Of a stretch of DNA of 64,000 bases, positions 7,147-16,910 are shown one piece after another. The stretch is taken from the NCBI GenBank assembly GCA_902495245.1, contig CABUWI010000007.1:62001-126000 (forward strand), in the 5' to 3' direction. The stretch is from an uncultured Porphyromonadaceae bacterium (GTDB lineage: Bacteria; Bacteroidota; Bacteroidia; Bacteroidales; Muribaculaceae). Numbering within the stretch: the first letter of the stretch is position 1; the number at the start of each line of letters is the position of its first letter. Below the pieces are notes generated by a model. The model was not told the origin of the DNA and searched no databases. It was given only the letters and a program-made list of their open reading frames with translations. Both the position numbers and the translations under genes were made by a program.

Positions 7147-8808
7147 ATGAAAAAGTTTTTACTTTCCCTGCTACTTTGCAGTAGCGCCACATTTGGCGTA
7201 TCCGCTCTTAGTGTGGACATCACACCCAATGCTACCAATACGGGCGAGACGTCTTCCTCATACATTGAAACAGCAAAGACATACACTGTCAACAAAGTTT
7301 CATATGTGGCCAACAACTTCAATCCGTCAACCGGTCAAATACGGGGAAATCAAACAAATAATGCCAAAAACTTCTCTTTGAGCAACACTGTAGCGGCCGA
7401 GAACATTCAGAGCATTACATTCACATTATCCACCGGTTCTCTGAACACATCAAACATAACATTTAAGACCGGAAAGACAAGCGCCACAGAAGTCGGCGTA
7501 ATCACAGCTAACGGAAACACTTGCACCTTCACCCCTGCTACTGGCCGCACTACTGATTCATTCTTCAGCATCACATTCGCCAACAAAGCCACCACCGGGA
7601 CTGTAAAAGTCAGCAAAATCGAAATTGTGTACAATCCTTCTACAGAAAATCCTGAACTTGGCGCTATAAAACTTGGCGGAGCCGAAGTAACCGAAAGTGC
7701 CATGACAGCAACTCCCGGTCAAATTCTTGTATTTTCTGCCGACAATGCAACTTCGATGTCCACCCAAATTGGTGAAGATGGAGAACTGACAACAGTCGAA
7801 ACGGCCAGCATAAACTGGACTGCTCCCACCGAAGGCGGCACTTACAAACTGATTGTCAATGCATATCGCGGTGAAGACAAAACAAACTGCGTGATTGACG
7901 TTACAGTGCCCACAATGGCAAAGACCACCGGCCAGCTCGACATAACGCCAAACGCAGCAAATACCGGTAAAAATGACACTAAATATATTGAAACAGAGTT
8001 CGAGTATTCTCCTTACGACATCACAATCAATGCCAATAATGTAAATCCGTCTACCGGCCAAATTCGCGGCAACAAAACTGGAGACTCAAACTTTTACATT
8101 GTCAATGCGACCAAGATGCAAAGCATCGGACGTATTGTTGTCAAAATCAGTAGCGGGTTAACCTCATTCAAACCTGAAAACACAGTTTTCACTACCGGTG
8201 AAACCGCAGATGCCCTAAATAATGAAGGTTACTACCTGATTGACAACGCGACAAATTCAATCATCTATTGCATTAAAGCTGACACCGAGAACCAGCACTT
8301 CTTCAAACTCGCGCTTAACAATGGTGCGACAGCAGGCACATGTACTGTTGAATCCATCATCGTGCATTTCAACCCCGACGCTCCCGCCGCGGCAACCACT
8401 GTATTCCATGGCACGGAAACCGGAACAGGCAACACAATTGACCTGGCCGGCGCCTCGAAAAAAATCCACTTCACTACATCAAACGGAGTCAACGTATGGT
8501 ATAAATTTGTTGCAGACGATGATAATGAAATCCAGCCTCAAGCAGAAACCGACGAAGACGGCTTCACCAAATATGAGGGCTCGGACGGCATCGAACTGAC
8601 CACAATCGGCAATCTGCTCCATTACACCGAACAATTCGGCGTCAAGAGCGACGTCCAGACAATCCGCGTAAGCGATTCGACGACGAACATTCGCGAAATC
8701 ACGGCCGAGGGCGCTGCTGCCGGCGCAATCTACGACCTGCAGGGCCGCAAGGTTGTCGCTCCCGCCAAGGGCATCTTCATTGTCAACGGCAAGAAAGTCC
8801 GCATGTAA
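7147..8808 (+). CDS. Secreted T9SS-sorted protein with internal duplication, function unknown
   Basis: A 553-residue exported protein with signal peptide MKKFLLSLLLCSSATFGVSA. Two related modules follow, about residues 22-170 and 262-400, both opening with DITPNAxNTG, then a YIET segment and NPSTGQIRGN. The C-terminus IYDLQGRKV...KGIFIVNGKKVRM is a type IX secretion sorting tail, so the protein should reach the cell surface or medium. No catalytic motif is recognisable; the modules look beta-rich and adhesive or ligand-binding (inference). The body is AT-richer than its neighbours while the tail-coding end returns to high GC. It has its own promoter and terminator. Confidence 0.85.
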   Translation: MKKFLLSLLLCSSATFGVSALSVDITPNATNTGETSSSYIETAKTYTVNKVSYVANNFNPSTGQIRGNQTNNAKNFSLSNTVAAENIQSITFTLSTGSLNTSNITFKTGKTSATEVGVITANGNTCTFTPATGRTTDSFFSITFANKATTGTVKVSKIEIVYNPSTENPELGAIKLGGAEVTESAMTATPGQILVFSADNATSMSTQIGEDGELTTVETASINWTAPTEGGTYKLIVNAYRGEDKTNCVIDVTVPTMAKTTGQLDITPNAANTGKNDTKYIETEFEYSPYDITINANNVNPSTGQIRGNKTGDSNFYIVNATKMQSIGRIVVKISSGLTSFKPENTVFTTGETADALNNEGYYLIDNATNSIIYCIKADTENQHFFKLALNNGATAGTCTVESIIVHFNPDAPAAATTVFHGTETGTGNTIDLAGASKKIHFTTSNGVNVWYKFVADDDNEIQPQAETDEDGFTKYEGSDGIELTTIGNLLHYTEQFGVKSDVQTIRVSDSTTNIREITAEGAAAGAIYDLQGRKVVAPAKGIFIVNGKKVRM

Positions 8809-8830
8809 TCCTCCCACTCCCCACATATCG

Positions 8831-8860
8831 AAGGCCGCGCCACCCGCGCGGCCTTTTTTT
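8831..8860 (+). terminator. Rho-independent terminator
   Basis: Perfect 10-bp stem AAGGCCGCGC / GCGCGGCCTT (8831-8840 and 8846-8855), five-base loop, then a run of T up to 8860. Confidence 0.88.
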
Positions 8861-8930
8861 ATTGCCGCGGCTCCCTCCCCCTTAACGACTCTTAACCAAT
8901 TCTTAATTTTTAATTCTTAATTCTTTTTCG

Positions 8931-8938
8931 TAACTTTG
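8931..8938 (+). promoter_or_regulatory. -7 box TAACTTTG for the GH89 gene
   Basis: TAACTTTG matches the -7 consensus and lies 45 bp before the ATG at 8984. The -33 region is only a T-run inside an AT-rich stretch (8903-8923), so that half is weak. Confidence 0.6.
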
Positions 8939-8983
8939 CATCTGCGAAATTATAAATCAATCAAACACATATATCACTTAACC

Positions 8984-11900
8984 ATGAAAATCAATCATTA
9001 CGCGCTTGCGCTGATTGCAAGCATCGGAATGACGGCGTCGGCCACTGCGGCGGTTGTTGAAAACCCGCAGGGCGTGCGCGACATGCTGAACCGCATAGGC
9101 GGCGCAGGCACAGCCGAGCGCATCATCACCATTGTCGACGACAGCTACGGCACCGCCGACAACGAGAAATTCCAGATTTCGGCCCGCGACGGCAAGCCGT
9201 GCATCAAGGGCACCACTCTCTCGGCCGTTACAACCGGCATCGGCTGGTATCTGAACCACACGGCCAACGTCAACCTGGCCTGGAACCGCCTCACCGACGA
9301 CCTGAGCGGCGTTGACTTCCCCGTGCCCGCAGCAACCGAAGAGCATTCAACCACGGCAAAATATCGCCATTATCTCAACTACTGCACCTTCTCCTACTCC
9401 ATGTCAACCTGGACATGGGAGCGCTGGCAGCAGGAAATCGACTGGATGGCACTTCACGGCATCAACATGCCGCTCCACATCATCGGCATGGAACAGGTGT
9501 GGCGCAAGATGCTGATGGAAGACTACGGCTACACTCAGGCCGAGGCGAGCGCCTTCGTGGGCGGTCCGTGCTTCATGGCATGGTTCGGCATGAACAACCT
9601 GCAGGGCCACGGCGGTCCTAACCCCGAGTGGTGGTACACCCGCCAGGCCGAACTGGGCCGCAAGATGACCGACCGCATGCATGAGCTGGGCATCGAGCCG
9701 GTGCTTCCGGGCTTTGCAGGCATGGTGCCAAGCAATTTCACGCAGAAAACCGGCATCGCCGCCAACAGCCAGGGCAACTGGTGCGGCTTTCAGCGCCCTT
9801 ACATTCTGACCACGGGCACCGACGCCTTCAAGCAGGTTGCCGCCAACTATTACAAGCGTCTTGACGAAGTCATGGGCAAGAGCGCCTACTACTCGATGGA
9901 CCCCTTCCACGAGGGCGGTTCGACGGGCGGCGTCGACACCCGCGTGGCCTATCGCAGCATCTACGACGCCCTTGAGGCCTCCGAGCCGGGCGCACTGTGG
10001 TTCATTCAGCAGTGGCAGTGGGGCAGCGGCCAGTGGGCATCGGTCGGCAAGAACCAGCAAGGCGAAGACGTCGTGCCCAAGGGCCGTCTCATCGTGCTCG
10101 ACCTCTACAGCGACGGCAAGGCCGGCTCACAGCTCAACAGCTACAACGGCCACGAAACCGTTTTCTGCATGATTCCCAACTTCGGCGCGCGCACCGGCTT
10201 CTTCGGCCGCGTGGCCACTCTGATTGACACCTACTTCAACACGAGCCGCAAAATCGCAAGCGTGAAAGGCGTGGCTGCCGTGCCCGAGGGCATCGAGCAG
10301 GTGCCGATGCTCTACGACCTGCTCTACGAAATGGCATGGCTCGACGCCAAACCCGACGCCGCCAAGTGGGTGGCCGACTATTCTCAGCGCCGCTACGGCA
10401 CCGCCAGCCCCGAGGCCGCCGAAGCCTGGGAGCTGCTGCGCACGTCGGCTCTCGACTGCAAGACCTCGCTGCAGGGTCCCCACGAGGCCATTACCTGCGC
10501 CCGACCCAACCTGAGCGCCGACCGCGTTTCGTCATGGGGCGGCGCCAACATCTTCTATGACACCAACTCGACCTACACCGCCGCCTACAAGCTGCTCAAC
10601 GCAGGCCTCAGCGGCGAGAACTATTCGTTTGACCTTGTCGACATCAGCCGCCAGGCGCTGACCGACTATTCGAAGACTCTGCTCGGCGCAATCAAAGACG
10701 CCGACAGCGCCGGCGACACCCAGGCCTTCAACAAGCGCCGCGACACCTTCCTGCAGCTGATTCTCGACCTCGACGAACTGCTCAACACGAACAAGGACTT
10801 CATGGTGGGCCACTGGACCGAGCGCGCCCGCGCAATTGCCGACGAGGCCACCGGCACCACCGACGCCGACCGCGACTGGCTCGAGCACAACAACGCCCGC
10901 ACCCTCATCACCACCTGGGGCGCCGAATACCAGGCAAACACCGGCCGGCTGCACGACTACAGCTACCGCCAGTGGGGCGGCATCATGAAAGACCTCTACT
11001 ACGAGCGCTGGAAAGTCTGGTTCGACGCCGGCATGAAAGAGCCCGCCGGAGGCTGGTATAACTTCGAACACAAATGGGCCACTAACAGCAAGCGCTACCC
11101 CACGGTTCCCATCGGCTCTACGGCCGAAGTGGCCGCACGCCTGCTGCCCAAATACATCTCGCCCCTTAAGTCGCACATCGCCGGCCACGAGCCCCGCTAC
11201 ATTCAGCGCCTCATGACCACCGACCTCAAGGGCAAGTTCTTTGACAGCGCAAAGCGCGGTGAGGCCTACACCCCCGACTTCAACGTGGCCGGCACCACCA
11301 TCGGCGAACTGGCCGTTGACCTCAACGACAACACCCTCTTTGACGACGGCGAGACCTCGGCCACCGGCTCGATTGCCATTCCGGCCGACGCGGCCATCGG
11401 CGAACACACCGTGCGCATCACCCTGGCCGACGGCACCGTCGTTACCTACACCCTGCGCATCATCGAGGAAATCACCGAGCCGCGCACACTGAGCGTGGCC
11501 ACCGAAGACACCGCCAAGGGCACCGTCAGCATTGACGGCACCGACGCCCTGAGCGTTACGGGCACCGACTTCTACGTTGTCCGCGCCAACGCCACCGCAA
11601 GCTATGACTTCGACCACTGGGAAGACGCCGACGGCAACAACCTGGGCAACGCCAACCCCTTCACCTACTACGGCAAGGCCGACATTGCCATGAAGGCATT
11701 CTTTGCCGACAACAAATGGGGCATTCCCGAACTCGACACGAGCGACTTCGGCGTGATTCAGAGCAACAAGCAGTGGATTCCGTCAATCACGCTGACCCAG
11801 AACGGCGAGACCACCGAAATCTACTCGAGCCCCGAAATGCCCGAATCGCTGTTCAACGTCGTGCCCACGCGCATCAAGGCAGCCCCCGGCGGCGAATTCA

Positions 11901-14146
11901 CCTTCGGCTGGGCCGGCGCCGACGGACTGAAATTCCTCTACCTCTCGGCCTATGCCGACTTTGACAACGACGGCACGTTCGAGACCCTCATCGGCACCGT
12001 CGGCACCAAGGACGCCCAGAACGCAGCCGTGGTCAAGAACACCATCAACGTGCTGCTGCCCTTCACGGCCGCCAAAGGCACCACACACATTCGCCTGCGC
12101 TTTGACAGTGCCTGGAACAAAGAGTTTGACGACGCAACCGGCGCCGTGCCCGCAACCGCCAAGACCAACCGCTGCATCTATGACCTGCTGCTCGACGTGA
12201 ACGATTCGCCGACATATCCCTCGACCGTTACCGCCAACGTCAACACCCCGGCCCTCGGCTCGTTCCGCACCGAGAACATGGCAAACGTCTACGTGCCCGG
12301 CGAACAGGTAATCATCACCGCCTTCCCCAACCCGGGCAGCCGCGTGGCCTCGTTCACCGACAACCACGGCCGCACGCTCCCCTCGGAATGGATCAGCGAG
12401 AACTCGGCGCGTTTCACCGTCTACGACAACGCCCACATCACCATCAATTTCGAAAAGGAGCCCATTGACGGCTGGTCGTTCAACTGGAACTTCAACGCCG
12501 ACGGCACCGCCGGCATTACCGGTGTAGCCACTCCCGGCGAACCCTCGCTCGACCTCAGCCAAGCCCACGCCGGCGTCAGCATCAACGCAATCGACGCCGC
12601 CACCTTTGCCGGCCGCGACGACCTGGCCGAAATCACCCTGCCCGACGCTCAGCTCATCGGCCCCGGCGCAGTGATTGCCCGCAACGAAATCAAAGGCGCC
12701 GGCACGCAGAACGCTTCCGTAACCCCCGCCAAGACCATCAGCGGCACCAAGCCCTGGGTCATGACCATCAGCGGCACCACCGGCCAGAACTCATTCAACC
12801 AATATGGCAGCGCCCTCTTTGCCAACGGCACCAACGCCACTGCCAACGACTACTCAAACGGTTGGAGCCAGTTCTATCTGAAGGCCGACGGTACTCTCGT
12901 AATCAAATGGGACTCGGCCGGCGAACATAAATTCTCGGTCAACCTCAAGGGCGACTTCACCATTCGCGCCGAATTCGACGGCGCGAAGTCGCTGACCGTT
13001 ACCTGCACCAATGCAGCCGGCCAGACAGAGACGAAGACCATTCCCAACTCTTCGACGATGAAAGACATCAGCCAATATGTCAGCTGCGTGCCCGCCGGCA
13101 TGAACTATACCATCACCTTTGCCGAGCCCGACGCTGCAATTGAACCCGGCACGCTCTTCACCGGCTGCCGCAGCCTCACGGACATTCACGTTCCGTCGGC
13201 CAACAAGGCCTATGTCGAGAAAAACGGCGTGGTCTACGACAAGGCCGGACGCAATGTCATCGCCTACCCCGAAGGCCGCCTGAACGGACGTCCGTTCTCA
13301 CTGGCCGACGCTCAGGGCCGCCTGCTCCACCACGACGGCGAGACCACCGTCTTCACCTCGACGGCTGCAAACGCCCTCCACACCCTCTGGACCATCGACG
13401 GCAACACCCTGCGCCACCTCAACGCAAACGCCCCAGCCGCTGAAACCGCCAATGTGGCCTACGAACTGGTCTACGGCACCGGCATGCCCGGCATGGCGCT
13501 GAAAACCGGCAATAAATATCTGAGCTCTAACGCCGACGGCGAACCCGTTCGCGCCGAAGCGAAGACGGCTCTGACATTTGCCGAGCCTCTCACCGCCATC
13601 AGCCGCGGCGTCGCCGAGGGCTACACCGCCCTGGCTCTGCCCGTAAGCGTCATCGTGGGCGCCGACACCAAGTGCTACGTTGTCAGCGACGTTGACGCCT
13701 CCAAGGGCGCCCTGCTTGCCGAGCTCAACGCCGGCGACGTGATTCCCGCCCGCACCGGCTTCATGCTCAAGGCCACCGCTGCCGCCGAGACCGTCTTCGA
13801 AATCGCAGACGACGCTGCCGCCGCCGCTGCTCCCGCCGCGAACCTGCTGACCGGCACCACCCTCGACGCCGCCATTGACGGCTACGTGCTCTCGGGCACC
13901 GACTTCGTCAAGGCCGACGCTGCCGACGCCAACACCGCCTACATCTCGGCCTCGGCCCTCGGCGCCCTCAAGCTCGGCGACAGCTTCGCAATCTTTGACG
14001 GCATGACCGGCATCGGCGCCGTTGATGCCGCCGGCACCGCCGCCGCGCTCTACGACCTCAACGGTCGCCGCGTGGCCGCCGGCCGCAACGTTCCCGGCAT
14101 CTACATCACCGCCGACGGCAAGAAAGTCATCGTCGGCCGCAAATAA
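8984..14146 (+). CDS. GH89 alpha-N-acetylglucosaminidase, large multidomain T9SS-sorted enzyme
   Basis: A 1720-residue exported enzyme that should remove terminal alpha-GlcNAc from host mucin or heparan-type glycans. After a signal peptide (to about residue 22) come the GH89 N-domain and the catalytic barrel: YCTFSYSMSTWTWERWQQEIDW and GGPCFMAWFGMNNLQGHGG. E310 in DPFHEGG is the candidate acid/base, and E435 in VPEGIEQ aligns with the nucleophile of human NAGLU. From about residue 770 to the end there are about 950 residues of beta-rich accessory modules, including an InlB-like repeat (WEDADGNNLGN), and finally the T9SS tail ALYDLNGRRV...GIYITADGKKVIV. The accessory part is far longer than in typical GH89 proteins. 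I chose the ATG at 8984 because it begins the signal peptide. Confidence 0.93.
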   Translation: MKINHYALALIASIGMTASATAAVVENPQGVRDMLNRIGGAGTAERIITIVDDSYGTADNEKFQISARDGKPCIKGTTLSAVTTGIGWYLNHTANVNLAWNRLTDDLSGVDFPVPAATEEHSTTAKYRHYLNYCTFSYSMSTWTWERWQQEIDWMALHGINMPLHIIGMEQVWRKMLMEDYGYTQAEASAFVGGPCFMAWFGMNNLQGHGGPNPEWWYTRQAELGRKMTDRMHELGIEPVLPGFAGMVPSNFTQKTGIAANSQGNWCGFQRPYILTTGTDAFKQVAANYYKRLDEVMGKSAYYSMDPFHEGGSTGGVDTRVAYRSIYDALEASEPGALWFIQQWQWGSGQWASVGKNQQGEDVVPKGRLIVLDLYSDGKAGSQLNSYNGHETVFCMIPNFGARTGFFGRVATLIDTYFNTSRKIASVKGVAAVPEGIEQVPMLYDLLYEMAWLDAKPDAAKWVADYSQRRYGTASPEAAEAWELLRTSALDCKTSLQGPHEAITCARPNLSADRVSSWGGANIFYDTNSTYTAAYKLLNAGLSGENYSFDLVDISRQALTDYSKTLLGAIKDADSAGDTQAFNKRRDTFLQLILDLDELLNTNKDFMVGHWTERARAIADEATGTTDADRDWLEHNNARTLITTWGAEYQANTGRLHDYSYRQWGGIMKDLYYERWKVWFDAGMKEPAGGWYNFEHKWATNSKRYPTVPIGSTAEVAARLLPKYISPLKSHIAGHEPRYIQRLMTTDLKGKFFDSAKRGEAYTPDFNVAGTTIGELAVDLNDNTLFDDGETSATGSIAIPADAAIGEHTVRITLADGTVVTYTLRIIEEITEPRTLSVATEDTAKGTVSIDGTDALSVTGTDFYVVRANATASYDFDHWEDADGNNLGNANPFTYYGKADIAMKAFFADNKWGIPELDTSDFGVIQSNKQWIPSITLTQNGETTEIYSSPEMPESLFNVVPTRIKAAPGGEFTFGWAGADGLKFLYLSAYADFDNDGTFETLIGTVGTKDAQNAAVVKNTINVLLPFTAAKGTTHIRLRFDSAWNKEFDDATGAVPATAKTNRCIYDLLLDVNDSPTYPSTVTANVNTPALGSFRTENMANVYVPGEQVIITAFPNPGSRVASFTDNHGRTLPSEWISENSARFTVYDNAHITINFEKEPIDGWSFNWNFNADGTAGITGVATPGEPSLDLSQAHAGVSINAIDAATFAGRDDLAEITLPDAQLIGPGAVIARNEIKGAGTQNASVTPAKTISGTKPWVMTISGTTGQNSFNQYGSALFANGTNATANDYSNGWSQFYLKADGTLVIKWDSAGEHKFSVNLKGDFTIRAEFDGAKSLTVTCTNAAGQTETKTIPNSSTMKDISQYVSCVPAGMNYTITFAEPDAAIEPGTLFTGCRSLTDIHVPSANKAYVEKNGVVYDKAGRNVIAYPEGRLNGRPFSLADAQGRLLHHDGETTVFTSTAANALHTLWTIDGNTLRHLNANAPAAETANVAYELVYGTGMPGMALKTGNKYLSSNADGEPVRAEAKTALTFAEPLTAISRGVAEGYTALALPVSVIVGADTKCYVVSDVDASKGALLAELNAGDVIPARTGFMLKATAAAETVFEIADDAAAAAAPAANLLTGTTLDAAIDGYVLSGTDFVKADAADANTAYISASALGALKLGDSFAIFDGMTGIGAVDAAGTAAALYDLNGRRVAAGRNVPGIYITADGKKVIVGRK

Positions 14147-14185
14147 TCCCCTCTTCCCTGTAACTCCAAATCCGAATATAGCCTG

Positions 14186-16894
14186 ATGAAACTCTTTCTG
14201 CTCGACGCTTACGCGCTCATCTACCGTGCCTACTACGCACTTTTCCGCAACCCGCGCGTAACGTCGGGCGGATTGAACACATCGGCCATATTCGGATTCA
14301 TCAACACTCTCGACGACCTGCTGCGCAAGGAGAAACCGACGCATCTGGCCGTCTGCTTCGACCCTCCCGGCGGCCACACGTTCCGCCACGAACTCTTTCC
14401 CGACTACAAGGCCGGACGCGACAAGCAGCCCGAAGACATCACCCTGGCCATTCCCTACATCAAGCGCCTGCTCGAGGCAATGCGCATTCCGGTGGTCGAG
14501 CTGCCCGAATATGAGGCCGACGACGTGATCGGCACGCTGGCCACCCGCGCCGCTGCCCAAGGCTTCACGACCTACATGATGACGCCCGACAAAGACTACG
14601 GCCAGCTCGTAACCGACTCCATCTTCATGTATCGCCCCGCCTTCAAGGGTCAGGGCTTCGAGGTGAGAGGGCCGCAGGAAGTGTGCGAGCGCTACGGCAT
14701 CGACTCGCCCGCCCAGGTAATCGATCTGCTCGCACTCGAGGGCGACACCGCCGACAACATTCCCGGCTGTCCGGGCGTGGGCGAAAAAACCGCCGTGAAG
14801 CTCATCGCCCAGTTCGGCTCGGTCGAGAACATGCTCGACCACACCGACGAAATCAAAGGCACCCTGCGCTCAAAGGTCGAAGGCGCGCGCGAGCAGATAA
14901 TCATGTCGAAAGACCTCGCCACCATACGCACCGACCTCAATCTCGACCTCAACCCCGACGACTTCAAGATGCGCGAGCCCGACACGGAGGCTCTGCGCGC
15001 CCTCTACGAAGAACTCGAATTCCGTTCATTCCTGGCCAAACTGCCGGCCAAAACCGCCGGCGCCGCTTCGACACAACAGGGCGCCGCAGCCCCGGCCGAC
15101 GGCATGGGCTCGCTGTTTGACGAGCCGGCCGCCCCGGCGCCCGAAGCGTCAATAGCCACCGACTATGCGGCCTGCAACGGGTCCGAAGTACTCGAACAGG
15201 CCCTCTCGGCCCCGCGCATCGGCCTGAGCGTCTATGCAATCGGCCCGGAGCCGATGACGGCCACGCTGCGCGGCGTCGCAATAGCCGTCGGCCCCGAACG
15301 CGCCGCCTACTTCCCCGCAGAGCGCATCGGCGAACTGGCCCCGCTTTTTGCCCGCAAAGACCTCGAAGTCGACACGTTCGACATCAAGCGCGACATTCTG
15401 CTGCTGCGCCGTGCCGGCATCGAACTTGCCTGCCGCCACTATGACGTCAGCCTCGCCCACTATCTGCTGCAGCCCGAAATGCGCCACGCCCCGGCCGACC
15501 TGGCCATAGAGCTGCTTGACTATCGCACGCTCGACGCCGACAATCCCGGCGCGGCGCGCAAATATGGCGAGATTGCCCCCGAGGCGGTGGTCAACACCGT
15601 CTGCGAGCGCGCCGACCTTGCCCTGAGGCTGCGCGAGCCGCTGGCCGCCAAGCTGCGCGATGCCGAAATCACTCCCGAGCTCGAGCAGCTTGAACAGGAA
15701 CTGGCGCCCGTGCTGGCCGACATGGAGTGGAACGGCGTGCGCATCAATCCCGAAATTCTTTCCGAACAAAGCAAAAAATTAAGCGCTCAGCTTGCGGCGA
15801 TGGAGCAGCAGGCCTACGACTCGGTGGGCTATCGGTTCAACATCGCCTCGCCCACTCAGGTGGGTCAGGTGCTCTTCGGCGAGCTCAAGCTCGACGACAA
15901 GGTGAAACGCACAAAAACCGGCAGCTATTCAACCACCGAAGAGACCCTCGAAAAATATCGCACGGCCCACCCCGTCGTCGAGCTGATTCTTGAAATCCGC
16001 GGCCTGCGCAAGCTCTTGGCCACCTACATCAATGCCCTGCCCACGCTGATAAACCCCCGCACCGGCAAGATTCACACCACCTACAACCAGACCGGCACGG
16101 CCACGGGGCGACTCAGCTCAAACAACCCCAACCTGCAGAACATACCCATACGCACGGACGAGGGGCGCGAAGTGCGCCGCGCGTTCATTGCCGACCCAGG
16201 CTGCCTGATTCTGTCGGCCGACTATTCGCAGATTGAACTGCGCCTGATGGCCGACATCTCGGGCGACCCCGCAATGATTGAAGCCTTTGCCGACGGTCAG
16301 GACATTCACCGCGCCACGGCCGCCAAAATCTACCACACGCCGCTTGACCAAGTCAGCGACGACCAGCGCCGCCATGCCAAGACGGCCAACTTCGGCATAA
16401 TCTACGGCATTTCGGCCTTCGGCCTGAGCGAGCGCCTCAAAATTCCGCGCTACGAGGCGAAAAAACTGATTGAAGGCTACTTCGCCTCCTATCCCGAAGT
16501 GAAGCACTACATGACCTCAACCGTTGAATCGGCGCGCGAAAAAGGCTACGTAACCACCGTGATGGGGCGTCGCCGGCTGCTGCCCGACATCAACTCGCGC
16601 AACGCCATTGTGCGCGGCTATGCCGAGCGCAACGCAATCAACGCTCCGCTTCAGGGCTCGGCCGCCGACATAATCAAGCGCGCCATGGTCAACATTGCCC
16701 GCGCCATCAAGGCGCGCGGCCTGCGCTCGACCATGATTATGCAGGTTCACGACGAATTGATTTTCAACGTCGTGCCCGAAGAACTGGCCGAGCTGCAGCA
16801 GCTCGTAACCGCCGAGATGGAAAACGCCTACACCGGCCGCGTGCACCTCAGCGTCAGCTCCGGTGTGGCCGACAACTGGCTCGACGCCCACTGA
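14186..16894 (+). CDS. polA: DNA polymerase I
   Basis: A 902-residue repair polymerase. The N-terminal 5'-3' nuclease is intact (LLDAYALIYRAYYA, YEADDVIGTL, TPDKDYGQLV). The polymerase domain has TGRLSSNNPNLQNIP, SADYSQIELR, the O helix RRHAKTANFGIIYG and catalytic VHDEL. The middle 3'-5' exonuclease domain is degenerate: motif I reads LSVYAIG with S348 and Y350 where the family has Asp and Glu, and motif III has T471 and R475 in place of Tyr and Asp; only the motif II Asp (D403) remains. Proofreading is therefore probably absent. It starts 39 bp after the GH89 stop, with no promoter seen. Confidence 0.96.
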   Translation: MKLFLLDAYALIYRAYYALFRNPRVTSGGLNTSAIFGFINTLDDLLRKEKPTHLAVCFDPPGGHTFRHELFPDYKAGRDKQPEDITLAIPYIKRLLEAMRIPVVELPEYEADDVIGTLATRAAAQGFTTYMMTPDKDYGQLVTDSIFMYRPAFKGQGFEVRGPQEVCERYGIDSPAQVIDLLALEGDTADNIPGCPGVGEKTAVKLIAQFGSVENMLDHTDEIKGTLRSKVEGAREQIIMSKDLATIRTDLNLDLNPDDFKMREPDTEALRALYEELEFRSFLAKLPAKTAGAASTQQGAAAPADGMGSLFDEPAAPAPEASIATDYAACNGSEVLEQALSAPRIGLSVYAIGPEPMTATLRGVAIAVGPERAAYFPAERIGELAPLFARKDLEVDTFDIKRDILLLRRAGIELACRHYDVSLAHYLLQPEMRHAPADLAIELLDYRTLDADNPGAARKYGEIAPEAVVNTVCERADLALRLREPLAAKLRDAEITPELEQLEQELAPVLADMEWNGVRINPEILSEQSKKLSAQLAAMEQQAYDSVGYRFNIASPTQVGQVLFGELKLDDKVKRTKTGSYSTTEETLEKYRTAHPVVELILEIRGLRKLLATYINALPTLINPRTGKIHTTYNQTGTATGRLSSNNPNLQNIPIRTDEGREVRRAFIADPGCLILSADYSQIELRLMADISGDPAMIEAFADGQDIHRATAAKIYHTPLDQVSDDQRRHAKTANFGIIYGISAFGLSERLKIPRYEAKKLIEGYFASYPEVKHYMTSTVESAREKGYVTTVMGRRRLLPDINSRNAIVRGYAERNAINAPLQGSAADIIKRAMVNIARAIKARGLRSTMIMQVHDELIFNVVPEELAELQQLVTAEMENAYTGRVHLSVSSGVADNWLDAH

Positions 16895-16910
16895 CCCCCG
16901 CAACCGACGC

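Noticed and set aside
13298..14842. 514-codon minus-strand frame across the GH89 and polA junction
   Set aside because: It spans two real genes, is dominated by Gly/Val/Ala/Glu as expected of a mirror frame, and has no start signals.
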